From Saprospiraceae bacterium (GTDB taxonomy: Bacteria > Bacteroidota > Bacteroidia > Chitinophagales > Saprospiraceae), in the NCBI GenBank assembly GCA_016714025.1, contig JADJOB010000002.1:479501-543500 (forward strand): 64,000 nt of DNA. The letters are read 5' to 3'. A model generated the notes under the pieces. That model ran no database searches. It worked only from the letters and a program-made list of their open reading frames with translations, and was not told the DNA's origin. The translations under genes were made by a program, and so were the position numbers. Each line of letters starts with the position of its first letter. The stretch's first letter is position 1. This document shows positions 45,671 through 55,493 of the stretch, piece by piece.

Positions 45671-46062
45671 GATTCTGATCGAACCACATAGAAACATAGA
45701 TATTTAGAAAACAATAGTTTATTCTTTAGTAATCCCTTCTATGTCTCTATGTTCCTATGTCACTATGTGTTTCAAAAAAAATTATGATCGAACCACATAG
45801 AAACATAGATATTTAGAAAACAATAGTTTATTCTTTAGTAATCCCTTCTATGTCTCTATGTTCCTATGTCACTATGTGTTTCAAAAAAATCGTCAATTGA
45901 ACCACATAGACACATAGGGATTTAGAAAACAATAGTTTATTCTTTGTAATCCTTCCTATGTCTCTATGTTCCTATGTGTTTCAAAAAAAAATTCCAATTA
46001 AACCTCATAGACACATAGATATTTAGAAAACTATAGTTTGTTCTGAAAGTATCTTTTTTATA
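45671..46062. repeat. Tandem hairpin repeat, 109-bp units
   Basis: Three full units start at about 45671, 45780 and 45889 (period 109), and a fourth partial one at about 45990 (period 101, after an 8-bp loss of CACTATGT in unit 3). Units 1 and 2 are almost the same. Each opens with AACCACATAGAAACATAG and closes with CTATGTTCCTATGT..CTATGTG, so each strand can fold back. The fourth unit runs into the 3' end of the DinB-like gene. Confidence 0.85.
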
Positions 46063-46502
46063 ACCGCAATTTGTCCTAAATGATAATGTGAATGCTCTAT
46101 GATCCCGTGTAGATTTCTATAATATATCCCATATTTCTCTTGTTCAAAATATTCCCAAAGCTTCTCATCCGGTATCTGTTCGATTAGCTCTGCAAATAAC
46201 CTTGCTTCATCCCAAAGTGTATTTAAAAATTTGTCCCAATCTTCTTGAGATTGAATGGGTGGATGGTCAAAACTATAACTGTCTTTTGAATCTAATATCC
46301 CACCTTGCAAAACCTTGAGGACTGCCTGTACAAAATAATGTATGTGATAACTCAACGTAGCTATGGTGTTTAAAGAATAAATTTTTTGAGTCGCCTGCTT
46401 CCAGGTGACATCTTTTAATTGGTCTTTTAAATTTGAACAGGTCCAGTTCCCACCAAAATAGACCTCCCGAAAGTGTTTCGCAATTTGATTACTTAGCTGC
46501 AT
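46023..46502 (-). CDS. DinB-like (DUF1572) four-helix protein
   Basis: 159 aa. Fits the DinB/YfiT-like superfamily: WTCSNLKDQLKDVTWKQA near the N-terminus, SYHIHYFVQAVL with the first His pair, and the final helix GIIEHSHYHLGQIAVIKKIL with the metal-site His residues. Such proteins are often metal-dependent thiol transferases or of unknown role. The last ~6 residues and stop codon lie in the fourth unit of the hairpin repeat, so the repeat appears to have replaced or formed the original gene end. Confidence 0.75.
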   Translation of the reverse strand: MQLSNQIAKHFREVYFGGNWTCSNLKDQLKDVTWKQATQKIYSLNTIATLSYHIHYFVQAVLKVLQGGILDSKDSYSFDHPPIQSQEDWDKFLNTLWDEARLFAELIEQIPDEKLWEYFEQEKYGIYYRNLHGIIEHSHYHLGQIAVIKKILSEQTIVF

Positions 46503-46609
46503 AGCGTATACAAATAAATATTAGTGCAATTAATTAGCTTTCACAAATATATTCTAAATCTTTAAAATCATTTTTTACTGACTCTATTCTAGAAAGTTTT
46601 GCATCCATA

Positions 46610-48151
46610 TCAATGGCTTCCACCAAAACCAATACTTATTCCAGTATATAAAGACCCATTGAAAAGACCAATTTTTGATTTTCGGAAATCATGCGCTAAA
46701 AAAATATTATCATTGATATAGCCAATTCGAAAATACTTCATTTTAAATGAAAGTGAAAAAGCAGTTTGTTTAAATGCAAAACCCGCAGCAATAAGCGTAT
46801 TATTAAAGGGCACATAATTAATTCCAATGCTGGCGTCGTAGAGTCCATCGCCATTTATCAATAAATCACTTCCCAATTGAATGCGTTTTATTTTGTAGTG
46901 AATTCCTAATCCCAATGCGCGTTGATTCAGAATGGGTTTATCATTCTGATTTTGAATAAATGCATCTCCATACAACTGGCTCCCTGCCAGATTCATAAAG
47001 TTTAGACCGATACTCCATTGCCTGTTTATCTTATAAATTGCAGAAAGATCCGCATCATAATTTTGTACTTCCACAAGTTTGTCTGTAAACGCCCGCGTTT
47101 TTATGGTATCAACTTGTTCGACAAACAATCTACCGGGATTATTAAATTTCTGCCAAACGGATTTAATGCTTATTCCAAGAGAAATTTTATCGCTCAATTT
47201 CCACGACGGACTCAGATATAATGCAGATTCTTTCAAACTAAATTTAAAATCCTTCACTGTAAAATCAAGTGGATCATTATCAAAACGATACAATACAGTT
47301 CGGAAAGCATCTTGTTTTGTATAAATGAAGCCCAATCCCAAACTAAATTTAGAAGTAAGCTTATAATAGACCGATGCTTTATAATTGTTTTTTAAATTTA
47401 CCAGGAAACTAAATAATCCTTTCGTTCTTGAAGATTGTATTGATGCCGGATTCCAAAATACAGCCTCTCCCAATTCGCGATACGGACTAAAATTAAAACC
47501 GGTATTGGCTGAATGATATAATGGAGAAGCCAATAAAAACTGACCGGTTGTGCTGTTCCCGCTTATAATGCTATCGGCCTCATAAAAACCAACTGGTAAA
47601 GCAGGACTGGCAACTGACACCAGGCTGCTAATAAAATTTAAAAAAGATGGCGTACCAACCAATGCACTTGCATTTGATACCTTATCAAGGTCTTCCATCT
47701 CTTGTTTCATGACCGCACGCAAAACACTATCTGCTTTAAGAGCTTTAAATTCTGTATTTTGACAATTGGCATCCAACACCCAATCTTTAATAGTACAATA
47801 CGACAGCTGATCTGCTTTAAACTGACGATCATTATCCTCTGTTACAAAAATCCTACGGGCCAATAAATTACAATCTCTACACTTTGAAACCGCATATAAA
47901 GTCACTGTTTTATCTTCCAGCTTTGAATAAGGCAAGTTGGTATTTATTTCAAAATACCCTGTGGGTGCTGAGCTTGTTATAGTGGATTTAGATGGGATGA
48001 AATTAGGCACAATGACTACATTTTCAGCTCCTTTGGTTGTATTTGGCATTTGAAGAATGCACTTTACTCTTCCCTTTAATACTAAGATTTGGCCTTCATT
48101 TTCCGAAGCAAGAAATATGCAACATACAATCCAAAGCAATCGCGTATTCAT
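46610..48151 (-). CDS. Outer-membrane beta-barrel protein, PorP/SprF-like end
   Basis: 513 aa. Signal peptide (LLWIVCCIFLASENEGQ). The N-terminal ~110 residues form a beta domain with paired Cys (SKCRDCNLLARRIF). A linker follows, then from about residue 210 a series of amphipathic strands typical of an OM barrel (FSLGLGFIYTKQ, SLGISIKSVWQKF, IGLNFMNLAGSQLYGDAF, LALGIHYK-like). The end, SLYTGISIGFGG, resembles PorP/SprF proteins of the gliding/T9SS machinery, but the match is not firm. It starts 12 bp after the TIR gene, so the two should be one transcript. Confidence 0.7.
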   Translation of the reverse strand: MNTRLLWIVCCIFLASENEGQILVLKGRVKCILQMPNTTKGAENVVIVPNFIPSKSTITSSAPTGYFEINTNLPYSKLEDKTVTLYAVSKCRDCNLLARRIFVTEDNDRQFKADQLSYCTIKDWVLDANCQNTEFKALKADSVLRAVMKQEMEDLDKVSNASALVGTPSFLNFISSLVSVASPALPVGFYEADSIISGNSTTGQFLLASPLYHSANTGFNFSPYRELGEAVFWNPASIQSSRTKGLFSFLVNLKNNYKASVYYKLTSKFSLGLGFIYTKQDAFRTVLYRFDNDPLDFTVKDFKFSLKESALYLSPSWKLSDKISLGISIKSVWQKFNNPGRLFVEQVDTIKTRAFTDKLVEVQNYDADLSAIYKINRQWSIGLNFMNLAGSQLYGDAFIQNQNDKPILNQRALGLGIHYKIKRIQLGSDLLINGDGLYDASIGINYVPFNNTLIAAGFAFKQTAFSLSFKMKYFRIGYINDNIFLAHDFRKSKIGLFNGSLYTGISIGFGGSH

Positions 48152-48163
48152 ATCATTTATTTA

Positions 48164-49222
48164 TTATTTTGGAACTGGATTTAAAAAGATGTCCTGACTT
48201 AATAATTCAGGTGCACTAATTTTTAAATTAAAACTTTTGTCTTCATAATCTTTATGTGAGGTAGTAATTGTAATATCATCTCCTAAAGTATATTTCTCAA
48301 GTCGGATCTTATACGATCCATCTGTTTTTGATAAATCAAAATACTTTGTACCTTCTACGTTAACTTCTACACCCCGGATAGGAACTTCGGCAGCTGTCTT
48401 AACTTTCCCTGAAATAATTACTTCTGTTGAAAACGCCAGACTTAACTCCAAAGGCTTAGTTACGTCCACCATCGTATCAAATGTGAGACTGACAAAACCT
48501 GGACTGTTCACTTCGATTTTCATCTTATTCTTTAATGTGTTTTGAGGTATCCCGCTAAAAAATGCCTGACCTGTTTTATCCACAGATTGGGTACGTATAT
48601 ATTGCGGTAAATAGATTTTGATATCACCTTGTGGTATGGGTACTTTTTTCCAGTCGAAAATTCGGATCGTCAAACTGGCTTCAGTGGGTTTATTGACAAA
48701 ATAAAATACAAAAAATAACAGTACTGAGATAGAAAAGATAGCAAGTACGGGTTTTAAGTTTTTATTAAAAAAGTCCTTAAATACTGAATGCTTGATTTTA
48801 TTTTTAAATGGTTCAGTCGTACCTGCATTCTGATTTTGAAGTATGGAATGAATCGAATTAAATAACAATTCCAATTCTGGATGCGACGGATCACCTTCCC
48901 AGTCATACAGTTTAGCTGTTTCAATCCGCTTAAATGGTAATGGGACTTCCAGTTTCTCCAACAACACCGGCACAAGTTTTTTTACATGAGCGGCTTCTAA
49001 TGCTTCGTTTTTGACCCATTCCGAATTAACCGACTGCTGTGTCCATACAACTACCACACATCGTGCTTGCTTTAATTCATTTTCAATAACAGTATCATAA
49101 TGCTGTCCAATAGGTATCTGCCGATCCCACCATACGGACCAACCTTGTTGCTCAAATAAACCAGCCAAGATTTTTATATGCTCCCGATCCGCACTAGAAT
49201 AACTTATAAATATATCTGCCAT
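48164..49222 (-). CDS. Membrane-anchored TIR-domain protein
   Basis: 352 aa. An N-terminal TIR domain (1-~130) opens with DIFISYSSADREHIKIL and carries SVWWDRQI and SEWVKNEALEA, in which E73 matches the catalytic Glu of NAD-cleaving TIRs. One membrane helix at about 157-177 (PVLAIFSISVLLFFVFYF) follows. The C-terminal ~170 residues are extracytoplasmic beta domains, ending in a carboxypeptidase-regulatory-like unit (GKVKTAAEVPIRGVEVNVEG, DGSYKIRL). So the TIR is cytosolic and the sensor-like part periplasmic. It is followed after 12 bp by an OM barrel gene. Bacterial TIRs often act in defence by NAD depletion or signal production; this layout suggests envelope sensing, which is inference. Confidence 0.82.
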   Translation of the reverse strand: MADIFISYSSADREHIKILAGLFEQQGWSVWWDRQIPIGQHYDTVIENELKQARCVVVVWTQQSVNSEWVKNEALEAAHVKKLVPVLLEKLEVPLPFKRIETAKLYDWEGDPSHPELELLFNSIHSILQNQNAGTTEPFKNKIKHSVFKDFFNKNLKPVLAIFSISVLLFFVFYFVNKPTEASLTIRIFDWKKVPIPQGDIKIYLPQYIRTQSVDKTGQAFFSGIPQNTLKNKMKIEVNSPGFVSLTFDTMVDVTKPLELSLAFSTEVIISGKVKTAAEVPIRGVEVNVEGTKYFDLSKTDGSYKIRLEKYTLGDDITITTSHKDYEDKSFNLKISAPELLSQDIFLNPVPK

Positions 49223-49392
49223 TTAAATTCCGTTACTTTAAAAAATTAGTTTTGGGATTCATGGTATTTTGACTTTAATTAAATCCACCTCTTAATTTAT
49301 CAGACTGCTTTGTGATTAGACTCCTTACTCTCTAACGTTTACTAATAAATTTACACCCGATCAATTTTTGAATTTAGCAGAAGGCCATTGCA

Positions 49393-49923
49393 TCAATTCA
49401 CATCAACACCAAATGAAAGTCTTACCACTGGGATTCCTGGAATTTCCAATTGAATGTCTTCAAAATATATTGTACTTCCTGCTTGTAAGTTCTGCAAGGC
49501 CAACTTTAAGGGTTCATTAAATTTAGACCCCTTATTTGTAAACTTAGTAAGTCCTTGTCCCTTAACCTGGATTGCCATACTGAATGATTGTATAGTCCAA
49601 TATTCTAATTGTCCTAATGGTTTACAAACTACCCCAATACCTTCACAATTAAGCAGCTCATTCGCGGTTAATTGAATCATTCCTAATGAAACATCAGAAC
49701 TCAACTCCTTGCAATTATTTAAATCCAAACTGATATTTTTATACTTTAAAATCTTTACCGTTTCAATCAATGTCGCCGGATCAAAAATAATTATAGTATC
49801 AATTTGCTCTTTTACGCGTATTTGGTTTACGGTACTAAACGTAAGGGCAGGTTGATCCTGTGCTTGTAGCAAAAAAGTACTGCAAACAAAACCCAATCCT
49901 AAAGAAACAAGTTTGTTTTTCAT
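49393..49923 (-). CDS. Small secreted protein, GldM-C-like end
   Basis: 176 aa. Signal peptide (LVSLGLGFVCSTFLLQAQ). A beta-rich mature part ends with LQAGSTIYFEDIQLEIPG, which recalls the last beta-sandwich of GldM, where a similar phrase closes the domain. This likeness is weak. It is upstream of, and same-strand with, the TIR gene (170 bp gap), so it may be the first gene of the TIR/barrel group. Confidence 0.55.
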   Translation of the reverse strand: MKNKLVSLGLGFVCSTFLLQAQDQPALTFSTVNQIRVKEQIDTIIIFDPATLIETVKILKYKNISLDLNNCKELSSDVSLGMIQLTANELLNCEGIGVVCKPLGQLEYWTIQSFSMAIQVKGQGLTKFTNKGSKFNEPLKLALQNLQAGSTIYFEDIQLEIPGIPVVRLSFGVDVN

Positions 49924-50006
49924 ATTAAACTAATTTATAATAAAAAAATAAGATATCCTTTCAAATATACTAAATATACTGGAAAGGAAGAAAATTAGTC
50001 CGTAGT

Positions 50007-50027
50007 CTATAGACTATAAGTCTATAG
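50007..50027. repeat. 9-bp perfect inverted repeat in a divergent region
   Basis: CTATAGACT and AGTCTATAG flank a 3-base loop; a 14-bp palindrome (50003-50016) overlaps it. It lies between divergent genes starting at 49923 and 50181, so an operator is possible. Confidence 0.5.
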
Positions 50028-50180
50028 TTTAAATTTTATTAAGTCTGTGTTCAGCCAGCACAAAGCTATACAAGCGATGCTTTTGAAGATTTGACTCCGA
50101 TCAATCATATGTCATTGTTTCAGATTGACATTGCAGTGTGTTATCAATAAAACATTTTTTTATCTTTACAAAAAATAAAT

Positions 50181-51413
50181 ATGAGATCCACTTGCATCCT
50201 GCTTCTTCTTTGCATAAGTCTTGTAGCGAATGCACAAATAACACCGGAAATTTCATCCTGGATTATAAACACAACGGGAGCCACAGGTTACAATAACATT
50301 CCTTCCAATGTACAAAAAGTACAGTATTCAGATAGCAATGTATATGTAAGTGCATCTTGCATTCCCGGTTATGATATTGGCCCATGGCAGGGAAATCCGA
50401 ACACACCAAAAAATCAAAATTTTGTATTTAAAATTACCCGGTTTCCTAAAATGAATCCGGCAACTCCCATAAATACGGGTCTTGGGCATATAGGTGTATG
50501 GACCAATGGTGTTTCTATTTACAATCCTAAAGATGGCATGAGCTATAATAACCAAAATGTCTGGAATCAAAATGCGATTGTAGTGGAAGGTCCATCTTTT
50601 GATAATTGTTTAGGACATCCAGCACCCAATGGGGAATATCACCATCACCTGAACCCACATTGTTTATACAATGACAGTCTTACTTCTGAGCATGCGCCCA
50701 TAATTGGCTATGCATTTGATGGCTTTCCGGTGTATGGTGCATTTGGCTATGCAAATCAGAATGGAACGGGTGGCATTAAAAGAATGCAGAGCAGTTATCA
50801 TTTAAGGAATATTACGAAACGGACAACCCTCCCAAATGGCTTGCCGGCTGCTTCTGCAGGTCCGGATGTTTCAACCCGGTTTCCACTGGGTTATTACGTA
50901 GAAGATTTTGAATACCTGGCTGGTTCCGGGGATTTAGATGAACACAATGGGAGGTTCTGCATTACGCCCGAATACCCTAATGGCATCTATGCCTATTTTG
51001 TTACTTTAGATAGCAATCTGAAAGCAGAATACCCTTACGTTCTGGGCATAAGTTATTATGGTTTGGTTCCTGCTGGCAATACCGGTCCTGGTAGCGGGCA
51101 CAACACGATTCGGGAAACAGTAATCACATACAACGGTACCACCGAAATAAAAGAAACTAAATTAAATCTTGATGCTTCGATCTTTGGAAATCCAGCAAAG
51201 TCAATAATTTCCATATACATTAATGAAAATGCTCCAAACAATTTAAAAGCAGCCCTCATTAATTTAAATGGACAACCAATTCAGCAATGGAAATACCTTC
51301 AGCCTGGTTTCCATTATACATTTGATATTTCTGAATTTGAAAATGGATTGTATTTTATTAAAATATTTAATGATAAATTTCAACAAACAAAAAAAGTCCA
51401 GATAGCGCATTAA
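50181..51413 (+). CDS. YHYH-domain protein with T9SS sorting domain
   Basis: 410 aa. Signal peptide (CILLLLCISLVANAQ). The YHYH family core shows GVWTNGVSIYNPKDG, the histidine patch NGEYHHHLNP and GYAFDGFPVYGAFGY. The final ~80 residues form a type A sorting domain (SIFGNPAKSIISIYI, LINLNGQPIQQW, ENGLYFIKIF). It should be exported by T9SS to the cell surface. The function of YHYH proteins is not settled; a role in metal-dependent chemistry is suggested by the His cluster. A near-consensus box TATCTTTA (50161-50168) may be its promoter. Confidence 0.88.
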   Translation: MRSTCILLLLCISLVANAQITPEISSWIINTTGATGYNNIPSNVQKVQYSDSNVYVSASCIPGYDIGPWQGNPNTPKNQNFVFKITRFPKMNPATPINTGLGHIGVWTNGVSIYNPKDGMSYNNQNVWNQNAIVVEGPSFDNCLGHPAPNGEYHHHLNPHCLYNDSLTSEHAPIIGYAFDGFPVYGAFGYANQNGTGGIKRMQSSYHLRNITKRTTLPNGLPAASAGPDVSTRFPLGYYVEDFEYLAGSGDLDEHNGRFCITPEYPNGIYAYFVTLDSNLKAEYPYVLGISYYGLVPAGNTGPGSGHNTIRETVITYNGTTEIKETKLNLDASIFGNPAKSIISIYINENAPNNLKAALINLNGQPIQQWKYLQPGFHYTFDISEFENGLYFIKIFNDKFQQTKKVQIAH

Positions 51414-51569
51414 ACTGAATTTAATTTATAACTACTCCATTCCTTAGTGCTTGCTCTTTAATTCCTATTTCTGATCCTTGGAGACAACTCTTAGTGATTG
51501 TAATTGTTATTATTAAAGGCTGTTTTCACATCTCTGATTAACTTACTTATATTTAATGTAATTTATATA

Positions 51570-52337
51570 ATGCATTCTGTATCAATCCACTTTAGAAAAA
51601 CGATTTTTTTCTGTTTCCTTCAGTTAAGTATATTTTCATCCGGTTTTTCTCAGGATGCCATTTCTATTGTCCGTAAAGCAGATGAACATGCCCGTGGTAA
51701 GACTTCAATTGCACAAATTACGATACAAACCATCCGACCCAACTGGACACGTGAACTCTCTATGAAATCCTGGAGTAAAGGAAATGGCCTGGCAGCTATT
51801 TTAATTACTGCTCCAGCAAAAGACAAAGGAGTTGTTTTCCTAAAACGCTTTAAAGAGGTCTGGAATTGGATTCCATCCATTGACAGAAATATCAAAATGC
51901 CTCCTTCTATGATGAGTCAAAGCTGGATGGGAACAGATTTTACCAACGACGATTTGGTTAAAGAAGCATCCATACTTGAAGATTATACACATACCTTGTT
52001 AAAAGATACCTTGATCGATAAAAATCCTTGCTATCAGATACGCTTGATTCCCAAATCAAATGCAGCTGTTTTATGGAGTCGTGTGGATATGTGTATAACT
52101 AAAATGGATTTCAACTCAATATATGTTACATATTATGATGAAGATGGTCAATTGGTAAATACCCTTCATGCCAGTGAGATTAAAAATTTAGGTGGACGCA
52201 TGTTGCCATCTCGCCTGGAAATGATTCCAGCCGATAAAAAAGGAAATAAAACAATTTTAATTTACAATTCACTACAATTTGATATGGAATTAAAAGACTC
52301 TTTTTTCACTACGCAAAATATGGCTCGTATTAAATGA
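51570..52337 (+). CDS. LolA-like outer-membrane lipoprotein-sorting protein
   Basis: 255 aa from the ATG at 51570, which gives a good signal peptide (FFCFLQLSIFSSGFSQ); the frame is open upstream but without family character. The LolA-like fold shows ADEHARGKTSIAQITIQTIR, WSKGNGLAAILIT, VWNWIPSIDRNIKMPPSM and QSWMGTDFTNDDLV, typical of the branch annotated as outer membrane lipoprotein-sorting protein. Its stop overlaps the next permease gene by 4 bp. It is the first of five genes, so it should act as the periplasmic carrier of the ABC system. Confidence 0.85.
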   Translation: MHSVSIHFRKTIFFCFLQLSIFSSGFSQDAISIVRKADEHARGKTSIAQITIQTIRPNWTRELSMKSWSKGNGLAAILITAPAKDKGVVFLKRFKEVWNWIPSIDRNIKMPPSMMSQSWMGTDFTNDDLVKEASILEDYTHTLLKDTLIDKNPCYQIRLIPKSNAAVLWSRVDMCITKMDFNSIYVTYYDEDGQLVNTLHASEIKNLGGRMLPSRLEMIPADKKGNKTILIYNSLQFDMELKDSFFTTQNMARIK

Positions 52338-53548
52338 TCCTAAAGCTCATTTGGAGAAATTTATGGCGTAATCACCGACGTACGCTCATTACAACTGCCT
52401 CCATCACATTCGCTGTATTGTTTTGCATTCTGATGCAATCATTTCAGAAAGGTGCATTCGACAATCTAATAAAAAATGTAGTTGGCTATTATTCCGGATA
52501 TGTCCAAATTCATAAATCAGGATATTGGAATGAACGTGTCCTGGATAATTGCTTTGAATTAAATGATTCCCTGATTCAAAAAATTCGTCAACAAAAAAAT
52601 ATACTTGATTTTGTTCCAAGATTGGAAACATTTACACTGGCCTCTTTTAATAATACCACCAAAGCTTGCTTACTGGTAGGTACCGATCCAATCAAAGAGA
52701 AACAGCTAACACATTTAGATGAGAAACTAATTGCAGGAACCTATTTTAAACTTGACGAGGAACACGCTTTAATTGCAGAAGGATTAGCGAGTCGATTGAA
52801 TATTAAACTCAATGATACCCTGGTATTATTTGGTCAAGGTTTTCAAGGCACCTTGGCTGCAGGTAAATATAAAATAATAGGAATCGTCCATTTGGCATCC
52901 CCGGAAATGAATAATAGTTTTGTGTATCTTCCTTTGAAGGCTGCTCAAAATGTACTCAACGCTGAAAATCGAATCAGTACCATGGCCTTAATCCTTTCCA
53001 ATCCTTTAGAAAAATTATCAATTGTTACAAGTTTACGGGCACAATTGACTGCTGATTATGAAATCATGGATTGGGAAGAAATGATGCCTGAAATATCAAA
53101 CCATATTAAAGCGGATGAGTCTTCATTTTATATCTTCTCCGCTGTGCTTTATTTAATTATCGGGTTTGGATTTTTTGGTACGGTGTTGATGATGACTGCA
53201 GAGCGAAAACGCGAGTTTGGAATGTTGATTTCAATTGGATTGAAAAAATTAAATCTCGGTTTGATACTCTTAGGTGAAACGGTATTGATTACTTTATTGG
53301 GTGTATTGAGTGGCATTTTACTAAGCTTTCCTTTCGTACTTTATTTAAATAGAAATCCCATTCGATTTACAGGTGAAATGGCAAAAGCATATGAAAAATT
53401 TGGCTTTGAACCTGTTATTCCAACTGCCGTGGATAGCAGCATTTTTTTATCCCAATCAAGTTTCGTTTTATTATTAACATTCTTAATAGGAATGTATCCC
53501 ATTTGGCACATTCATAAATTGGATGCCGTTAAAGCATTGCGTAATTAA
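52334..53548 (+). CDS. FtsX/LolE-type ABC transporter permease 1
   Basis: 404 aa. One N-terminal membrane helix (about 18-38), a MacB-like periplasmic domain (about 40-250), then three helices in the FtsX region, including FGFFGTVLMMTAERKREFGM, where ERKREFGML is the usual coupling motif. The start overlaps the LolA-like gene by 4 bp. With permease 2 and the ATPase it makes a LolCDE-like complex, probably moving lipidic or hydrophobic material out of the inner membrane; the cargo is unknown. Confidence 0.88.
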   Translation: MILKLIWRNLWRNHRRTLITTASITFAVLFCILMQSFQKGAFDNLIKNVVGYYSGYVQIHKSGYWNERVLDNCFELNDSLIQKIRQQKNILDFVPRLETFTLASFNNTTKACLLVGTDPIKEKQLTHLDEKLIAGTYFKLDEEHALIAEGLASRLNIKLNDTLVLFGQGFQGTLAAGKYKIIGIVHLASPEMNNSFVYLPLKAAQNVLNAENRISTMALILSNPLEKLSIVTSLRAQLTADYEIMDWEEMMPEISNHIKADESSFYIFSAVLYLIIGFGFFGTVLMMTAERKREFGMLISIGLKKLNLGLILLGETVLITLLGVLSGILLSFPFVLYLNRNPIRFTGEMAKAYEKFGFEPVIPTAVDSSIFLSQSSFVLLLTFLIGMYPIWHIHKLDAVKALRN

Positions 53549-53557
53549 TCTCAAGCT

Positions 53558-54769
53558 ATGCTGATTAAAATTGCAAGACGAAATATCTGGAGAAGCAAAA
53601 AGAGAAGCATTACCCTCTTGATTGCGATCAGTTTAGGATTGTGGTCTGGAATGTTCTTAATTGCATTTTATAATGGCATGATAGAACAACGGGTGGATGC
53701 AGCAATTCGGGATGAAATTTCACATATTCAAATACATCATCCGGAATTTCTAAATGACTTTGATACTGAGTTTGTGATTCCGGATGCTTCTAATACCCTT
53801 CAATCAATAAATAAAAACCCTGCAGTAAAAGCATCAGCTGGACGGGTCATATTATTTGGAATGATCGCATCTCCTGCTGGTAGTACCGGTATAAAAATAA
53901 ATGGCATTCAAGCTGAATCAGAAAATAAACTGACTCAACTTTCAACGAAACTGATTGAAGGTCAATTTTTTAATCCGTTAAAATCAAATGAAATATTAAT
54001 TGGACAGAAACTTGCGAATAAATTAAAACTGAACCTGAATAAAAAAACAATTCTGACATTTCAGGACACTTCAGGCAATTTAGCATCCGCTGCCTTTCGA
54101 ATCGTCGGAATCTATAAAACACAAAACACACCATTTGACGAAGCCAATGTATTTGTAAATTACGCAGACATCGATTCATTGGCTGGCTTACACGGAGGCA
54201 TTCATGAAATCGCCGTACTACTACATTCAAATAGTTCATTGGATTCATGCTTGTCCGAATTTAAACAATTATTACCAGATGCGGATGTAAAATCCTGGGT
54301 AGAAATTTCACCTGAAATAGGCATTACAGTATCTGCAGGCACCCAAATGGTTTATATCTATATGGGCATCATTTTACTGGCCTTGACTTTTGGAATAATT
54401 AATACAATGATGATGTCTGTATTAGAAAGAACCCGTGAAATAGGTATGTTGTTAGCACTTGGAATGAATAAATTTAAAATATTTACGATGATTCTATGGG
54501 AGACCTGCTTTTTAATTTTAGCAGGCTGCCCAGTTGGAATGTTGCTTGCGCTTCTTACAATTTCCATCACTCACCATTACGGAATTCATCTTGACAGTTA
54601 TTCAGAAGTGTATTCAAATTTTGGATACAGTCCGATCGTGTATCCTAATTTAAATAGCGATCAGCTAATTAAAATTATAATCATGGTAATTATTACTGCT
54701 TTAGTATCTTCCATCCTTCCTGCTCAAAGAGCACTTAAAATAAAACCTGCATCAGCCATAAAAAATTAA
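53558..54769 (+). CDS. FtsX/LolC-type ABC transporter permease 2
   Basis: 403 aa, same architecture as permease 1: an N-terminal helix (ITLLIAISLGLWSGMFLIAF), a periplasmic domain, and three C-terminal helices with the coupling motif LERTREIGMLLALGM. 9 bp after permease 1 and 3 bp before the ATPase. The two permeases are clearly different from one another, so a heterodimer, as in LolCE, is likely. Confidence 0.88.
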   Translation: MLIKIARRNIWRSKKRSITLLIAISLGLWSGMFLIAFYNGMIEQRVDAAIRDEISHIQIHHPEFLNDFDTEFVIPDASNTLQSINKNPAVKASAGRVILFGMIASPAGSTGIKINGIQAESENKLTQLSTKLIEGQFFNPLKSNEILIGQKLANKLKLNLNKKTILTFQDTSGNLASAAFRIVGIYKTQNTPFDEANVFVNYADIDSLAGLHGGIHEIAVLLHSNSSLDSCLSEFKQLLPDADVKSWVEISPEIGITVSAGTQMVYIYMGIILLALTFGIINTMMMSVLERTREIGMLLALGMNKFKIFTMILWETCFLILAGCPVGMLLALLTISITHHYGIHLDSYSEVYSNFGYSPIVYPNLNSDQLIKIIIMVIITALVSSILPAQRALKIKPASAIKN

Positions 54770-54772
54770 ACT

Positions 54773-55483
54773 ATGAGGGAAACTGTTATAGATGCACATT
54801 CACTATCTAAAATTTACGACGAAAAAACAATTCCGGTTGTTGCTTTAGACCGGGTGCATTTGCACCTGAATCGTGGAGAATTTACTGCCATTAAAGGGCC
54901 TTCAGGATCCGGAAAAACAACTTTGTTAAATATGATTGGAGGATTGGATCAACCTTCATCCGGTTATGTAGAAATCAATGGAACGAATATCACCAAACTT
55001 CATGGAAATGCCTTGATCGATTTCAGGTTAAATAATATTGGATTTGTATTTCAATCATATAATCTGATTCCAGTATTAACTGCAAAAGAAAATATTGAAT
55101 TTATCATGCTGCTTCAAAAGCTTCCAGCTAAACAAAGGGAATTCCGAGTCATGGAATTGCTGAAACAAGTTGGACTGGAAAATAAAGGAGATAAACGACC
55201 GGGAGAATTATCAGGTGGACAACAACAACGGATTGCGGTGGCGCGTGCTTTAGCATCCAAACCCCAATTTATACTTGCTGACGAACCGACTGCCAATCTG
55301 GATTCAGTATCCGCATCCAATTTATTAGACATGATGCTTAAACTTAATGAAGTTGAAAATATGACCTTTGTTTTTTCCACTCATGATCAACGGGTAATCA
55401 GCCGTGCACGAAGGGTCATTACATTGGAAGATGGTAAAATTGTCGATGACACTGCGCCGACTCAAATTACAGTTGACATGTAA
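54773..55483 (+). CDS. LolD/MacB-type ABC transporter ATPase
   Basis: 236 aa. Walker A GPSGSGKTTLLN, Q-loop VFQSYNLIPVLT, signature LSGGQQQRIAVARAL, Walker B FILADEPTANLD and the H-loop FSTHDQR are all present. It powers the two upstream permeases from the cytoplasmic face. The insert pattern (IEFIMLLQKLPA) fits the LolD/MacB group of mechanotransmission transporters. Confidence 0.92.
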   Translation: MRETVIDAHSLSKIYDEKTIPVVALDRVHLHLNRGEFTAIKGPSGSGKTTLLNMIGGLDQPSSGYVEINGTNITKLHGNALIDFRLNNIGFVFQSYNLIPVLTAKENIEFIMLLQKLPAKQREFRVMELLKQVGLENKGDKRPGELSGGQQQRIAVARALASKPQFILADEPTANLDSVSASNLLDMMLKLNEVENMTFVFSTHDQRVISRARRVITLEDGKIVDDTAPTQITVDM

Positions 55484-55493
55484 ATTGGAACAG

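Noticed and set aside
45671..46062. CRISPR-like array
   Set aside because: Units are ~109 bp, contiguous, and have no unique spacers between short constant repeats.
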